This document shows positions 22,716-31,092 of a stretch of 32,068 nt of DNA, one piece after another; position 1 is the first letter of the stretch; each line of letters starts with the position of its first letter. The notes beneath the pieces were generated by a model. That model saw only the letters and a list, made by a program, of their open reading frames with translations. It searched no databases and was not told the DNA's origin. A program made the position numbers and the translations under genes. Source of the stretch: Bacteroidota bacterium (lineage in GTDB: Bacteria > Bacteroidota > Ignavibacteria > Ignavibacteriales > Ignavibacteriaceae); the NCBI GenBank assembly GCA_023453665.1, contig JAEXTA010000178.1, positions 1-32,068 on the forward strand, in the 5' to 3' direction.

Positions 22716-25700
22716 ATGAAGTTAAGTTATCGGATTATCTTTATAAACTTCGCAATTGTAGTATTAGTAATTGCCAGCTCGGCAATTGGCTTTTACTCTA
22801 TAATGTATAATGCACTAACCTCGCAACAATCCCGTCATTTATTAAACGCCGCTAATAATTTCATTTACACTTATCGTGACTTCCTGCAGGATATTCAGGA
22901 TGAGTTTATTATTGTAAGAAAAGATATTTCTGCTAATTATATACTCACCGAAAACAGGCTTGGTAAAAACCTGGATTTTATACTTGAAGTAACAGCCTGG
23001 GATTCGACTCAGTTACGGAATATTACACATAAAGAGTTTATCACAATTCCATCCGCACAATTTACTCTCGATGATTTCATTCTTAACAATCCATATGCAA
23101 TTGTACGAATTGATACTTTGGATGAGGGACATACATATTATTACGGTAAAATCTTTTCGTCAGAACTTATACACCAGTTTGCAAGAAGAATTAATGCAGA
23201 AATAGCTTTGATATGGAACGGAATACCTTCCGAGATTTCTAACCAGGCTGTTAACCAGAAATACTTTTATTCTTTGAATGAGGCGGCAACGAATCTTCTC
23301 TCGAAGAAAAATTATGATCTTTATGCAAGCGAATCAGAATCAACAGACATACTTGCAACTATATATAAACCCTCATACGAATTTGTAAATGAAAACAATT
23401 TTAAGTTTTTGTTATTTTCTACTTTAAATGAGGCTGCAGATTTACGATCAAATCTGAAAGACATTTTATTGATAATAGGTTTTGCAGCTGTTACCCTTTC
23501 TCTTATACTTACGTATATTTTTACAAGCCGGATAAGAAAGCAGATAGGATTGCTGAGTGAAGCAACTGTAATTACAAACGAAGGTCATTTCAAAAATAAA
23601 ATCAGTATCAGAAGTAATGATGAAATTGGGCAGCTTGCCAATTCATTTAATACTATGATTGATGAGGTTGAAAAAAATCAGAAAGCAAAAAATGAATACG
23701 CTGAATTTATTTCACTGATCAATCAAAATCCTTCCTTAAAAGAAATTGGTGAAGCAACATTAGGAAAAATAATCTCTACATGTGGTTTTACTGTCGGCGC
23801 ATTATATTCAGTTGAAAATGAAAAGAGATCACTTATCAGTTCATTTGGCTTAACTGAAAATATATCAATTAGTGAGAAGAGCGACTTTTTTAATTCTGTC
23901 ATAAAAAAGAAAGAAATACTTGAAATTATTTCCGGAGGCAATCTGCCTGTCATTTCAACAGGCCTGGTTGCAATAGAAATAAAATATCTACTTCTTGTTC
24001 CTATCATGTATAACAATAAGGTTATTGCACTTCTGGAACTTGGTTCAATAGAAAAACCCGCGAGTGAAGTACGTGATTATCTTGGTAAAATTCAAAATCA
24101 GCTTGCCGTCGGGCTAATGAATGCAAGCACCCTTAATCAACTTGAAAATTTAGTTAAAGAACTTAAACAGCTTAATGAAGATTATCAGAAACAAAATGTT
24201 CAGATCAAAAAACAGAATGATGCTTTACTGGAACTTCATAATCAGCTAAAAGAAAAAGCAGATGAGCTTGAAATCCAGAAACAGAAAGCTGAAGAATCGA
24301 CTAAAGTAAAATCCCAGTTTCTTGCAAGCATGTCACATGAACTTCGAACACCAATGAATTCAATACTTGGGTTAACAGAACTGATTTTACAAAAAGGAAT
24401 TCTCAGGGAGAATGATAAAGAACGTCTTGAGGTGGTATTAAAGAACAGCAAGCGGTTGATGAACCTGATTAATGATATCCTGGATCTTTCAAAGATTGAA
24501 GCAGGAAAAATGGAGCTTCATCATGATGAAATTCTTCTTGATGATTTAATAAGTGAAGTTGAAATCTATATAAGACCTCTGCTTATAAATAAACCAATAG
24601 AATTCAGAGTTATAAAAGAAGCAAACACATTTGTTGTTATTAAAACTGACAGATCAAAAGTAACCCAGGTACTCACAAACCTTTTAAGTAATGCAATTAA
24701 GTTTACGGACCGTGGGTTTGTTGAATTTAAAATATCTTCAAAGCAAAACTCACACCTTGAGTTTTTAGTTTCTGACTCCGGGATAGGAATTTCTGAACAG
24801 GATCAAAAAATAATTTTTGAAGAGTTTAGACAAATCGATGGCACCACAACGCGTAAGTATAGTGGAACCGGATTAGGTCTGAACATCTCAAAAAAAATTG
24901 CTGATCTTCTGAAAGCAACTATAAGTGTAAAAAGCCAGACAGGCATAGGGTCATCGTTTTCATTTATTATTCCTTTAAATATTATTAGAGAAGCCCCGCG
25001 AACAGAAAAACATAAAATTAATCCTGTCGTATTAAAAAAGAACAGGAACAACCCCGTGCTTGTTATTGATGATGATGCTGAAGTCCGCTATACTATTGGA
25101 CAGTATCTTTCAACTAGAGGTTATGAAGTTATTTATGCCGAAGACGGAGAAAAAGGAATTGAGAAGGCGATAAAGTTTCAACCGTTCGCAATCACTCTGG
25201 ATATTATGCTTCCCAAACGGGATGGTTGGAATATTCTTAAAGAGCTTAAAGAAAACAGGATGACAAAAGATATACCCGTGATAATGGTATCAATACTGGC
25301 GGACCAAAAACTTGGATATGGACTTGGGGCTTTCGATTACTTTGTAAAACCAGTATCTGCTAATCAACTGCTTTCTGCCATTGAAAAACTGGAGAATCTA
25401 ACTGATAAACGTATTGATAAAATAGTACTTGTGGACGATGAGGAATTTGAATTTGACCTTATTAAGGATGCATTCAAAGATCAGAACGTAAGAATACATT
25501 ATATAAAAGACAGCGAAATAGCTTTCAGTAAAATAAGAGAGATTCAACCTGATCTGGCAATAATTGATTTATTTATGCCTAAAGTCGATGGTATTAATCT
25601 TTCCCATAAACTAAAATCAGATAAAGAAACAAAACACATACCGATTATTATTAACACGGAACGAGAACTTACTGAGGAAGAAGAATTAAAATTACAGGTA

Positions 25701-26249
25701 ATAATAGAAGATATTACCATAAGGACTAAGGGACATCCTATGGATGCTCTGAAAATTGTTAGAGATAGAATCAATCAGCAGGAAGAATATAAACATATTA
25801 GCGGCATTGATATTGATAGTAAACTAACAGGTGATTATCGCACACCTGTTCATGAAAATGAAGATGAAATATTGGGTGATGTATTCATAGTTGATGATGA
25901 TCCCGATACTTTATTTACACTTAATGAGATAGTCCAGGAATGTGGATGCAGAACAGTACTTGGAAAAAGCGGAAAAGATTGTCTTGAACTGTTAAAGCAA
26001 AAAATTCCCGACTTAATTTTACTTGACATAATGATGCCGGAGATGGATGGGTTCCAGACAATTACACATCTTCGTGAAAACCCGGAATGGAAAAACATAC
26101 CTGTCTTTGCCGTTACTGCAAAAGCAATGGCTGGAGATAAGGAAATAATACTCAAACATGGTTTTGATGATTATATAACTAAACCGGTCGATGCCATTGC
26201 AATGGCATTTAAAATAGAAAGAACTATAAAGCATAATAAATACAAATAG
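22716..26249 (+). CDS. Membrane hybrid histidine kinase with three receiver domains
   Basis: A 1177-residue sensor. Order: membrane helix about 7-29, extracytoplasmic sensor about 30-247 with no family I recognise, second helix 248-269, HAMP 270-322 (SNDEIGQLANSFNTMIDEV), GAF about 332-470, coiled coil about 472-530, HisKA with H541 (MSHELRTPMN), HATPase about 605-760 with N-box N655, DSGIGIS and SGTGLGLNISKK, then three receivers with predicted phosphoacceptors D829 (TLDIMLP), D951 (IIDLFMP) and D1104 (LLDIMMP). The second receiver is the most diverged, with a weak lysine region (TIRTKGHP) and an unusual NTERELTEEEE loop. No HPt domain is present, so transfer to the tandem receivers or to the neighbouring receivers needs another intermediate. 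It sits in the pilus operon. Confidence 0.93.
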   Translation: MKLSYRIIFINFAIVVLVIASSAIGFYSIMYNALTSQQSRHLLNAANNFIYTYRDFLQDIQDEFIIVRKDISANYILTENRLGKNLDFILEVTAWDSTQLRNITHKEFITIPSAQFTLDDFILNNPYAIVRIDTLDEGHTYYYGKIFSSELIHQFARRINAEIALIWNGIPSEISNQAVNQKYFYSLNEAATNLLSKKNYDLYASESESTDILATIYKPSYEFVNENNFKFLLFSTLNEAADLRSNLKDILLIIGFAAVTLSLILTYIFTSRIRKQIGLLSEATVITNEGHFKNKISIRSNDEIGQLANSFNTMIDEVEKNQKAKNEYAEFISLINQNPSLKEIGEATLGKIISTCGFTVGALYSVENEKRSLISSFGLTENISISEKSDFFNSVIKKKEILEIISGGNLPVISTGLVAIEIKYLLLVPIMYNNKVIALLELGSIEKPASEVRDYLGKIQNQLAVGLMNASTLNQLENLVKELKQLNEDYQKQNVQIKKQNDALLELHNQLKEKADELEIQKQKAEESTKVKSQFLASMSHELRTPMNSILGLTELILQKGILRENDKERLEVVLKNSKRLMNLINDILDLSKIEAGKMELHHDEILLDDLISEVEIYIRPLLINKPIEFRVIKEANTFVVIKTDRSKVTQVLTNLLSNAIKFTDRGFVEFKISSKQNSHLEFLVSDSGIGISEQDQKIIFEEFRQIDGTTTRKYSGTGLGLNISKKIADLLKATISVKSQTGIGSSFSFIIPLNIIREAPRTEKHKINPVVLKKNRNNPVLVIDDDAEVRYTIGQYLSTRGYEVIYAEDGEKGIEKAIKFQPFAITLDIMLPKRDGWNILKELKENRMTKDIPVIMVSILADQKLGYGLGAFDYFVKPVSANQLLSAIEKLENLTDKRIDKIVLVDDEEFEFDLIKDAFKDQNVRIHYIKDSEIAFSKIREIQPDLAIIDLFMPKVDGINLSHKLKSDKETKHIPIIINTERELTEEEELKLQVIIEDITIRTKGHPMDALKIVRDRINQQEEYKHISGIDIDSKLTGDYRTPVHENEDEILGDVFIVDDDPDTLFTLNEIVQECGCRTVLGKSGKDCLELLKQKIPDLILLDIMMPEMDGFQTITHLRENPEWKNIPVFAVTAKAMAGDKEIILKHGFDDYITKPVDAIAMAFKIERTIKHNKYK

Positions 26250-26250
26250 C

Positions 26251-26928
26251 ATGGAAAAAATTTTAGTAATAGACGACCTTCCGGAAAATGTGTTTCTGCT
26301 ACAGGACAGACTAGAGCATGAAGGTTATGAAGTATTAACTGCATATGATGGTAAAAGCGGAATTAATAAAGCAATAACAGACCTGCCCGATCTTATACTG
26401 CTCGACGTAATTATGCCGGATATGTCGGGTTTTGAAGTTTGCAGAACTCTGGCGAACTACCCGGCAACATCTAAAATTCCGGTTATACTTGTTACTGCTA
26501 AAGCCGGAGCCGATGACACAAAAGAAGGATTGGAATCTGGTGCGTTTGATTACATAAAAAAACCTTTCGACAAGGTTGAACTCCTTGCGCGTGTTCGTTC
26601 AGCACTTAAACTTTCAGAGGCGCATAAAATGGTACTAGAAGCAGAACAGAGAAATACATTTGCTGCAACAGTTGTAACAGCAAACCATAAAATAAAACAA
26701 CCTCTTACTTTAATGAGCTTATCATTGGCTGCAATTAAAAGGGAACTTAATAAAGATGAGATATCAAAAGAAGCTTTATTAAAACGACTTGAATATATTG
26801 ACTCAGCGATAAGCGAAATTACAAGTGTGCTTAACCAATTGAACGCAATGAAAAGCCCGATCTTTTCTGACTATGTAAAAAATATTAAAATGATTGAGTT
26901 TGATAAAGGAAGTGCTGCTGCAGAGTAA
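26251..26928 (+). CDS. Receiver joined to an orphan HisKA/DHp-like domain, no ATPase domain
   Basis: A 225-residue protein. Residues 1-118 are a complete receiver (DD at 8-9, D52 in LLDVIMPD, T82, K104 in YIKKPFD). After a short helix, residues 130-205 resemble a HisKA dimerisation helix pair, with an H-box N145-H146-K-I-K-Q-P-L followed by a second long helix (EALLKRLEYIDSAISEITSVLNQL). The usual acidic residue after the histidine is lysine, and no HATPase domain follows; the gene ends at a stop that abuts the convergent kinase gene. It might be a phosphotransfer protein like Spo0B, a dimeric response regulator, or the trimmed remnant of a kinase. It starts one base after the upstream kinase stop. 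Confidence 0.88.
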   Translation: MEKILVIDDLPENVFLLQDRLEHEGYEVLTAYDGKSGINKAITDLPDLILLDVIMPDMSGFEVCRTLANYPATSKIPVILVTAKAGADDTKEGLESGAFDYIKKPFDKVELLARVRSALKLSEAHKMVLEAEQRNTFAATVVTANHKIKQPLTLMSLSLAAIKRELNKDEISKEALLKRLEYIDSAISEITSVLNQLNAMKSPIFSDYVKNIKMIEFDKGSAAAE

Positions 26929-28911
26929 TCAGATCAGTTTTTTTATTGTTGAAAGCATAGTATCAAATTCATAAGGTTTGGGCAGCATATTACTTATACC
27001 CATTTTATTTACGTCAAAATCCTCATCGAAAAGAAGACTGCCTGTCGATAGTATTATAGGCATATCCATATTTAACTCACGAATTTTTGCAACACAATCC
27101 AATCCGTTCATTCCGCCGGGCATATTGTAGTCAATAATTACTAGGTCAACTTTTATTTCTTCAGTTAATACCTTTAATACTTCTGTGCTTGACGAAACTC
27201 TTATAACATTATAACCGTTCGATTCGAGAAGTTCGGCAAGGAGATCACGCAGCATTATTTCATCATCTGCAAGAAGAATAATTTTATCTGAAGGCGAAGA
27301 GCTGTCGATAGCTGCAGGTTCATATGCTGGTATGTAAACATTAAAAGTCGTTCCGGTGGATTTGGAACTCTCTACATCAATATAACCTTTGTGTGCTTTG
27401 ATTATTCCATATGTAACATAAAGACCTAAACCCGATCCGCTTTCTTTTTCCTTTGTTGAAAAATATGGATCGAAAATTTTCTGAACATTTTCTTCACTAA
27501 TACCGCTGCCGGTGTCATTAACAGAGAAGCAAACATAATTTCCTTTTTCAAGTAAGGGAAATTTTATGATATTTTTTTCATTGATCGTAATATTCTTTGA
27601 TGTAAGTGTAATTAAACCATTGCCCTCAATTGCTTCTTTTGCGTTAACACATAGGTTCAGAAGTACCTGGTAGATTTCAGTTCCGTTGCCAAGGATATCA
27701 TATAATGATTCATCAATGAATGATTTGAAGGAAATATTTTTCGGAAAAGTTTGTGTGATTACTTTTTCAATTTCACTTAACAGCGTTTTGGGTTTTACCA
27801 GTTCTTTTCTTTTGGGAGTGGGTTTACCGAATGATAATAATCCTTTTGTAAGATCTTTTGCACGTATTGAACAATTTTCAATATTATCTAAAAGACGAAG
27901 TATGTTGTCGTTTTCAGGAACTCTTTTCTTAAGCAGGTTAAGGCTTCCAAAAATACTTGATAAGAGATTGCTGAAATCATGAGCCATACCGCTTGAAAGT
28001 TTTCCGATGGTCTCAAGTTTTTGTGATTGGAGTAAACGGCTTTCCAGTGTGGCATTAAGTTCTCGTGAGCGGATATTCCCAATACTGAATGCAAGTAAAG
28101 ACGCATACTGTTCAAGAATATTGATCTGCAAAGCAGAATAGTCATTACTCCTCTTCCCAACAACAATAACAGCGAGCAAAACACCGTCAAAAAAACATGG
28201 CGAGATAATTAGTGATTCACACTGCAATACCCGGGCAAGATTAAATCCGATATTGTTTCTCTGATTAAGAGCGAGTAATGATCTGTGGTTTATTGACAGC
28301 CATTTATTAATAAATGAAAGATTTGAAAGAATTTCTTTTTCTACTTCAGGAGAACCTTTTTGTTTTTCATCAGGATTCGAATATACAAACTCAAACTTTT
28401 TGCCTTCATTATAAAGAACTAATAGCCCGAGATTACTGCTGCTTATCTGAATGCTTCGCTGTAGTATGTCTTCCGCTATTACATTAATGGATTTTTCTTT
28501 AGCAAGAATTGTTAAAATATCATGCAATTCTTTTTGAAACTGGAGATTAAGCTGTAATAACTCTTCATTTTCATTTTGATTAGTCGAAGGTTCCTGGGAT
28601 GTATCGATCCTTATAAAATAACCATCAAGAGATTTTGCTGAAGTAAGTGAAGAAATGTATATAGTTTGATTGTTGAATGGATTGACTACACTTAATGTTT
28701 TGGTTTTACCGAGTTCCTTAAGGGTATCATCTTGAATAAAACTGAAAATTGAAGAAACGGTTTTCCCTTTAATTCTATCAAGGGAAGTTCGCTCTTTGAA
28801 ACTTTTATTAAACCAGATAATCTTCTGATTTTTATCTGCAAGTGCTATTGCTATTGAATCAATTTCTAAAAGCTCTTTCAGAGCATATTTAGAAATCAGT
28901 TTAACAAGCAT
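26929..28911 (-). CDS. Soluble PAS-GAF hybrid histidine kinase with receiver
   Basis: A 660-residue kinase with no membrane helix, hence cytoplasmic. Order: PAS about 14-105 (AIALADKNQKIIWFNKSF), GAF-like about 130-285, HisKA with H311 in SSGMAHDFSNLLSSI, HATPase about 400-525 (NLCVNAKEAI, VNDTGSGIS, SGSGLGLYVTYGI), and a C-terminal receiver about 543-660 with D594 (IIDYNMPGG) and K645. The HDFSN form of the H-box is typical of kinases that pair with NtrC-type regulators. It is six bases downstream of the NtrC-type gene, its likely partner. It is convergent with the receiver-DHp gene with no bases between the stops. Confidence 0.93.
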   Translation of the reverse strand: MLVKLISKYALKELLEIDSIAIALADKNQKIIWFNKSFKERTSLDRIKGKTVSSIFSFIQDDTLKELGKTKTLSVVNPFNNQTIYISSLTSAKSLDGYFIRIDTSQEPSTNQNENEELLQLNLQFQKELHDILTILAKEKSINVIAEDILQRSIQISSSNLGLLVLYNEGKKFEFVYSNPDEKQKGSPEVEKEILSNLSFINKWLSINHRSLLALNQRNNIGFNLARVLQCESLIISPCFFDGVLLAVIVVGKRSNDYSALQINILEQYASLLAFSIGNIRSRELNATLESRLLQSQKLETIGKLSSGMAHDFSNLLSSIFGSLNLLKKRVPENDNILRLLDNIENCSIRAKDLTKGLLSFGKPTPKRKELVKPKTLLSEIEKVITQTFPKNISFKSFIDESLYDILGNGTEIYQVLLNLCVNAKEAIEGNGLITLTSKNITINEKNIIKFPLLEKGNYVCFSVNDTGSGISEENVQKIFDPYFSTKEKESGSGLGLYVTYGIIKAHKGYIDVESSKSTGTTFNVYIPAYEPAAIDSSSPSDKIILLADDEIMLRDLLAELLESNGYNVIRVSSSTEVLKVLTEEIKVDLVIIDYNMPGGMNGLDCVAKIRELNMDMPIILSTGSLLFDEDFDVNKMGISNMLPKPYEFDTMLSTIKKLI

Positions 28912-28917
28912 CTTTCA

Positions 28918-30285
28918 TCAATCCTGTCTAATAGCGTACTTTTTAATTTTTGTATAAAGTGTTTTAGGACTGATTCCAAGCTGACCAGCGGTTTGTGTTC
29001 TGTCCCATCTGTTTATCTTTAATACCCTCTCTATATGCCACCTCTCCAGATCTTCCATACTCAGAATATTTTCGGGGGGTGATGAATAATCCGGTTGTGA
29101 CTTGAACTTATTCTGTGTAGTGAAGTTAGGGAGATTAAGATCTTCAGGACGGATATATTCACCTTCAGAGAATATTATTGCTCGTTCAATTATATGATCA
29201 AGTTCTCTGATGTTTCCTGTAAAATTATAATTCTGTAAAAGTTCTTCTGCCTGTGGTGATAATTTTTTAGGTGCTCTCACAGGTGATTTGATTTCAAGAA
29301 AGTGAGTTGCTAGCAGAATAATATCTTCTTTACGGTCACGGAGAGGGGGAATGGTAAGAGTTATCACATTCAGTCTGAATAAAAGATCCTTACGAAAATT
29401 TTTATTATCAGCTTCTTCAAGAAGATTCCGGTTAGTAGCGCCAATTACTCTTACATTTGATGTCAGGTTAGTTACACCGCCGATTCTTCGGTATTCCCCA
29501 TTCTCTAAAAATCTTAAAAGTTTAGGTTGAAGAGATAAACTCAATTCACCAATTTCATCAAGGAAAAGAGTGCCGCCATGAGCAATTTCAACCAAACCCT
29601 GTTTGGTAGATTTTGCATCTGTGAAAGCGCCTTTTTCATGACCAAAAAGCTCACTTTCAATTAATTGATCCGGCAATGAAGCACAGTTTATAACAACGAA
29701 AGGATTTTCAGCGCGTGAAGAGTGTTTGTGAATATATTCGGCAAGTAATTCTTTACCGGTTCCGGTTTCACCTTCTATTAACACATTTGAATCAGAAGTT
29801 GCTGATTTATTTGCAAGATTAATTACTCTCTGTAGTTCAACACTTTTACCTATAATACTATTCGTTTGTTTTTTATTAACCTGGTTTGCAAGAATAGTTG
29901 TTTTTACAACGAGTTCTTTGTGTTCAAGTGCCCTTTGAATGGTAAGCAGTAATTCATCAAAAATGTACGGTTTCGTTATGAAGTCATATGCGCCAAGTTT
30001 AATACACTCTATTGCTTTTTTTATTTCAGATTGAGCGGATAAAATAATTACTTGTGTCGATGAATTATATTCCGATACAAATTTCAACACTTCTTCTCCG
30101 GAGACTTCCTTCATATTAAGATCAAGAAGAAGAATGTCATAATTTTTTCTTTTCAAGGCTTCAATAGCAAAGCCCCCATCATAAACAGTATCTACCGAAA
30201 ACCCTTCCTCCAGTAATTGTTCTTTAAGTAAATAACAAAGGGTTTCATCGTCATCACAAACAAGTATTTTTGAATTTTTTAACAT
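28918..30285 (-). CDS. NtrC-family sigma-54-dependent response regulator
   Basis: A 455-residue regulator with receiver (1-125, D55 in LLLDLNM, K105), AAA+ domain (about 145-375) and Fis-type HTH (about 411-450, DRTQTAGQLGISPKTLYTKIKKY). Walker A is GETGTGKE (172-179), Walker B GGTLFLDE (237-244), and the sigma-54 contact loop is GAFTDA (219-224) in place of the standard GAFTGA, a variant found in some natural activators. The R-finger segment (FRKDLLFRLNV) and GNIREL are intact. It should activate sigma-54 promoters when phosphorylated by the following kinase. I found no convincing sigma-54 site in the window, so its targets may lie elsewhere. The downstream kinase starts 6 bases on. Confidence 0.95.
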   Translation of the reverse strand: MLKNSKILVCDDDETLCYLLKEQLLEEGFSVDTVYDGGFAIEALKRKNYDILLLDLNMKEVSGEEVLKFVSEYNSSTQVIILSAQSEIKKAIECIKLGAYDFITKPYIFDELLLTIQRALEHKELVVKTTILANQVNKKQTNSIIGKSVELQRVINLANKSATSDSNVLIEGETGTGKELLAEYIHKHSSRAENPFVVINCASLPDQLIESELFGHEKGAFTDAKSTKQGLVEIAHGGTLFLDEIGELSLSLQPKLLRFLENGEYRRIGGVTNLTSNVRVIGATNRNLLEEADNKNFRKDLLFRLNVITLTIPPLRDRKEDIILLATHFLEIKSPVRAPKKLSPQAEELLQNYNFTGNIRELDHIIERAIIFSEGEYIRPEDLNLPNFTTQNKFKSQPDYSSPPENILSMEDLERWHIERVLKINRWDRTQTAGQLGISPKTLYTKIKKYAIRQD

Positions 30286-30370
30286 AAAAGTTGATAATTA
30301 GTTAAGAACAATCGGTTGGTAATTTGGAATAAAAACAACCATTATTTATATTTCCGCTTCTAATTTTTGA

Positions 30371-30442
30371 GGGCGCGTAGCTCAGGGGTAGAGCATCTGC
30401 CTTTTAAGCAGAGGGTCGGTGGTTCGAGCCCACCCGCGCTCA
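30371..30442 (+). tRNA. tRNA-Lys (anticodon TTT)
   Basis: A complete 72-base cloverleaf: acceptor GGGCGCG pairs with CGCGCTC (one G-T), D arm GCTC-AGGGGTA-GAGC, anticodon arm TCTGC-CTTTTAA-GCAGA with TTT, variable GGGTC, T arm GGTGG-TTCGAGC-CCACC, discriminator A. The 3' CCA is not encoded (CAAA follows), so it must be added by CCA nucleotidyltransferase. It stands alone, divergent from the NtrC-type gene. Confidence 0.97.
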
Positions 30443-30591
30443 CAAAATCTCAAAATAAACCTTTCTTAATGCTTTCCCATTGAACATGTAAAAATTACAT
30501 ATCTAAATCACTCAATTATAATACTTTATTTATCTAACAGCAAGTAAACACTTTTTTGATCAAAGGCATTTCTTTAGCTTTAAGGGATTAT

Positions 30592-30620
30592 TAGAACTTG
30601 TTTTGGAAAAACAAGTTCTA
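30592..30620. other. Perfect 13-base inverted repeat downstream of tRNA-Lys
   Basis: TAGAACTTGTTTT (30592-30604) and AAAACAAGTTCTA (30608-30620) are exact reverse complements around GGA. There is no T tract after it on the plus strand. A related partial word, GAACTTGTAATT, follows about ten bases later. It may be a transcript-end hairpin or a binding site; 238 bases here hold no gene. Confidence 0.5.
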
Positions 30621-30680
30621 ATCGGATGAACTTGTAATTCAATTTTTATTATTCAATTCATAATAAAAAATGGCTGAATA

Positions 30681-30995
30681 ATGGGTGATATAATTTACTG
30701 GGCACTGCTAAGAACAGCTATCCTGATACCTGTTATTTGGTACTGTTCTGGTTTTATTGACTACAGATTCTGGTGGATATTATTGTGCATTACTGTTTAT
30801 CTGATAGTAATTTATCCTGCAATAAGAAAATACAGGCGGTTTGAGAATAAGAATAAACAAATCGTCGAAAATTCATTATGCTCAAGCTGCAGACATTTTG
30901 ATGTTTCTGCTGTACTTTGTATGAAATACGACAAACACCCGACAACAGATTTTTTACCTTGTGAAGGTAAGGATTGGGAACCGGCGAATAATTAA
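30681..30995 (+). CDS. Small membrane protein with two helices and a four-cysteine C-terminal motif
   Basis: A 104-residue protein I do not recognise. Two hydrophobic helices (about 6-25 and 29-47) are followed by a basic stretch (RKYRRFENKNK), which by the positive-inside rule would be cytoplasmic. The rest has C67-x2-C70-x9-C80-x13-C94 (LCSSCRHFD, VLCMKYDK, LPCEGKDWEP), a spacing that could bind zinc or an iron-sulfur centre. The ATG at 30681 has only a weak ribosome site (GGCTGAATA), and an earlier ATG is closed by a stop after three codons. Base composition matches the neighbours. It is read on the same strand as the exported protein 97 bases on, but an AT-rich hairpin lies between. Confidence 0.7.
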   Translation: MGDIIYWALLRTAILIPVIWYCSGFIDYRFWWILLCITVYLIVIYPAIRKYRRFENKNKQIVENSLCSSCRHFDVSAVLCMKYDKHPTTDFLPCEGKDWEPANN

Positions 30996-31013
30996 AAAAA
31001 ATTTTAATTATTC
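30986..31013 (+). terminator. AT-only hairpin at the end of the four-cysteine gene
   Basis: GAATAATTAAAA (30986-30997) pairs exactly with TTTTAATTATTC (31002-31013) around AAAA, overlapping the stop codon. The stem is long but has almost no G or C, so the terminator call is tentative. Confidence 0.35.
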
Positions 31014-31092
31014 TTGTCCCCTTCTGATCTCCGAAAATACTACTGATTATAACCCATAATCCAATCATCAACAATAAACCAAAGAGGTAGTA

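Noticed and set aside
30790..31074. Minus-strand frame of 94 codons opposite the four-cysteine gene
   Set aside because: The plus-strand gene has coherent helices and a cysteine module; the opposite frame has neither a ribosome site nor a recognisable pattern.
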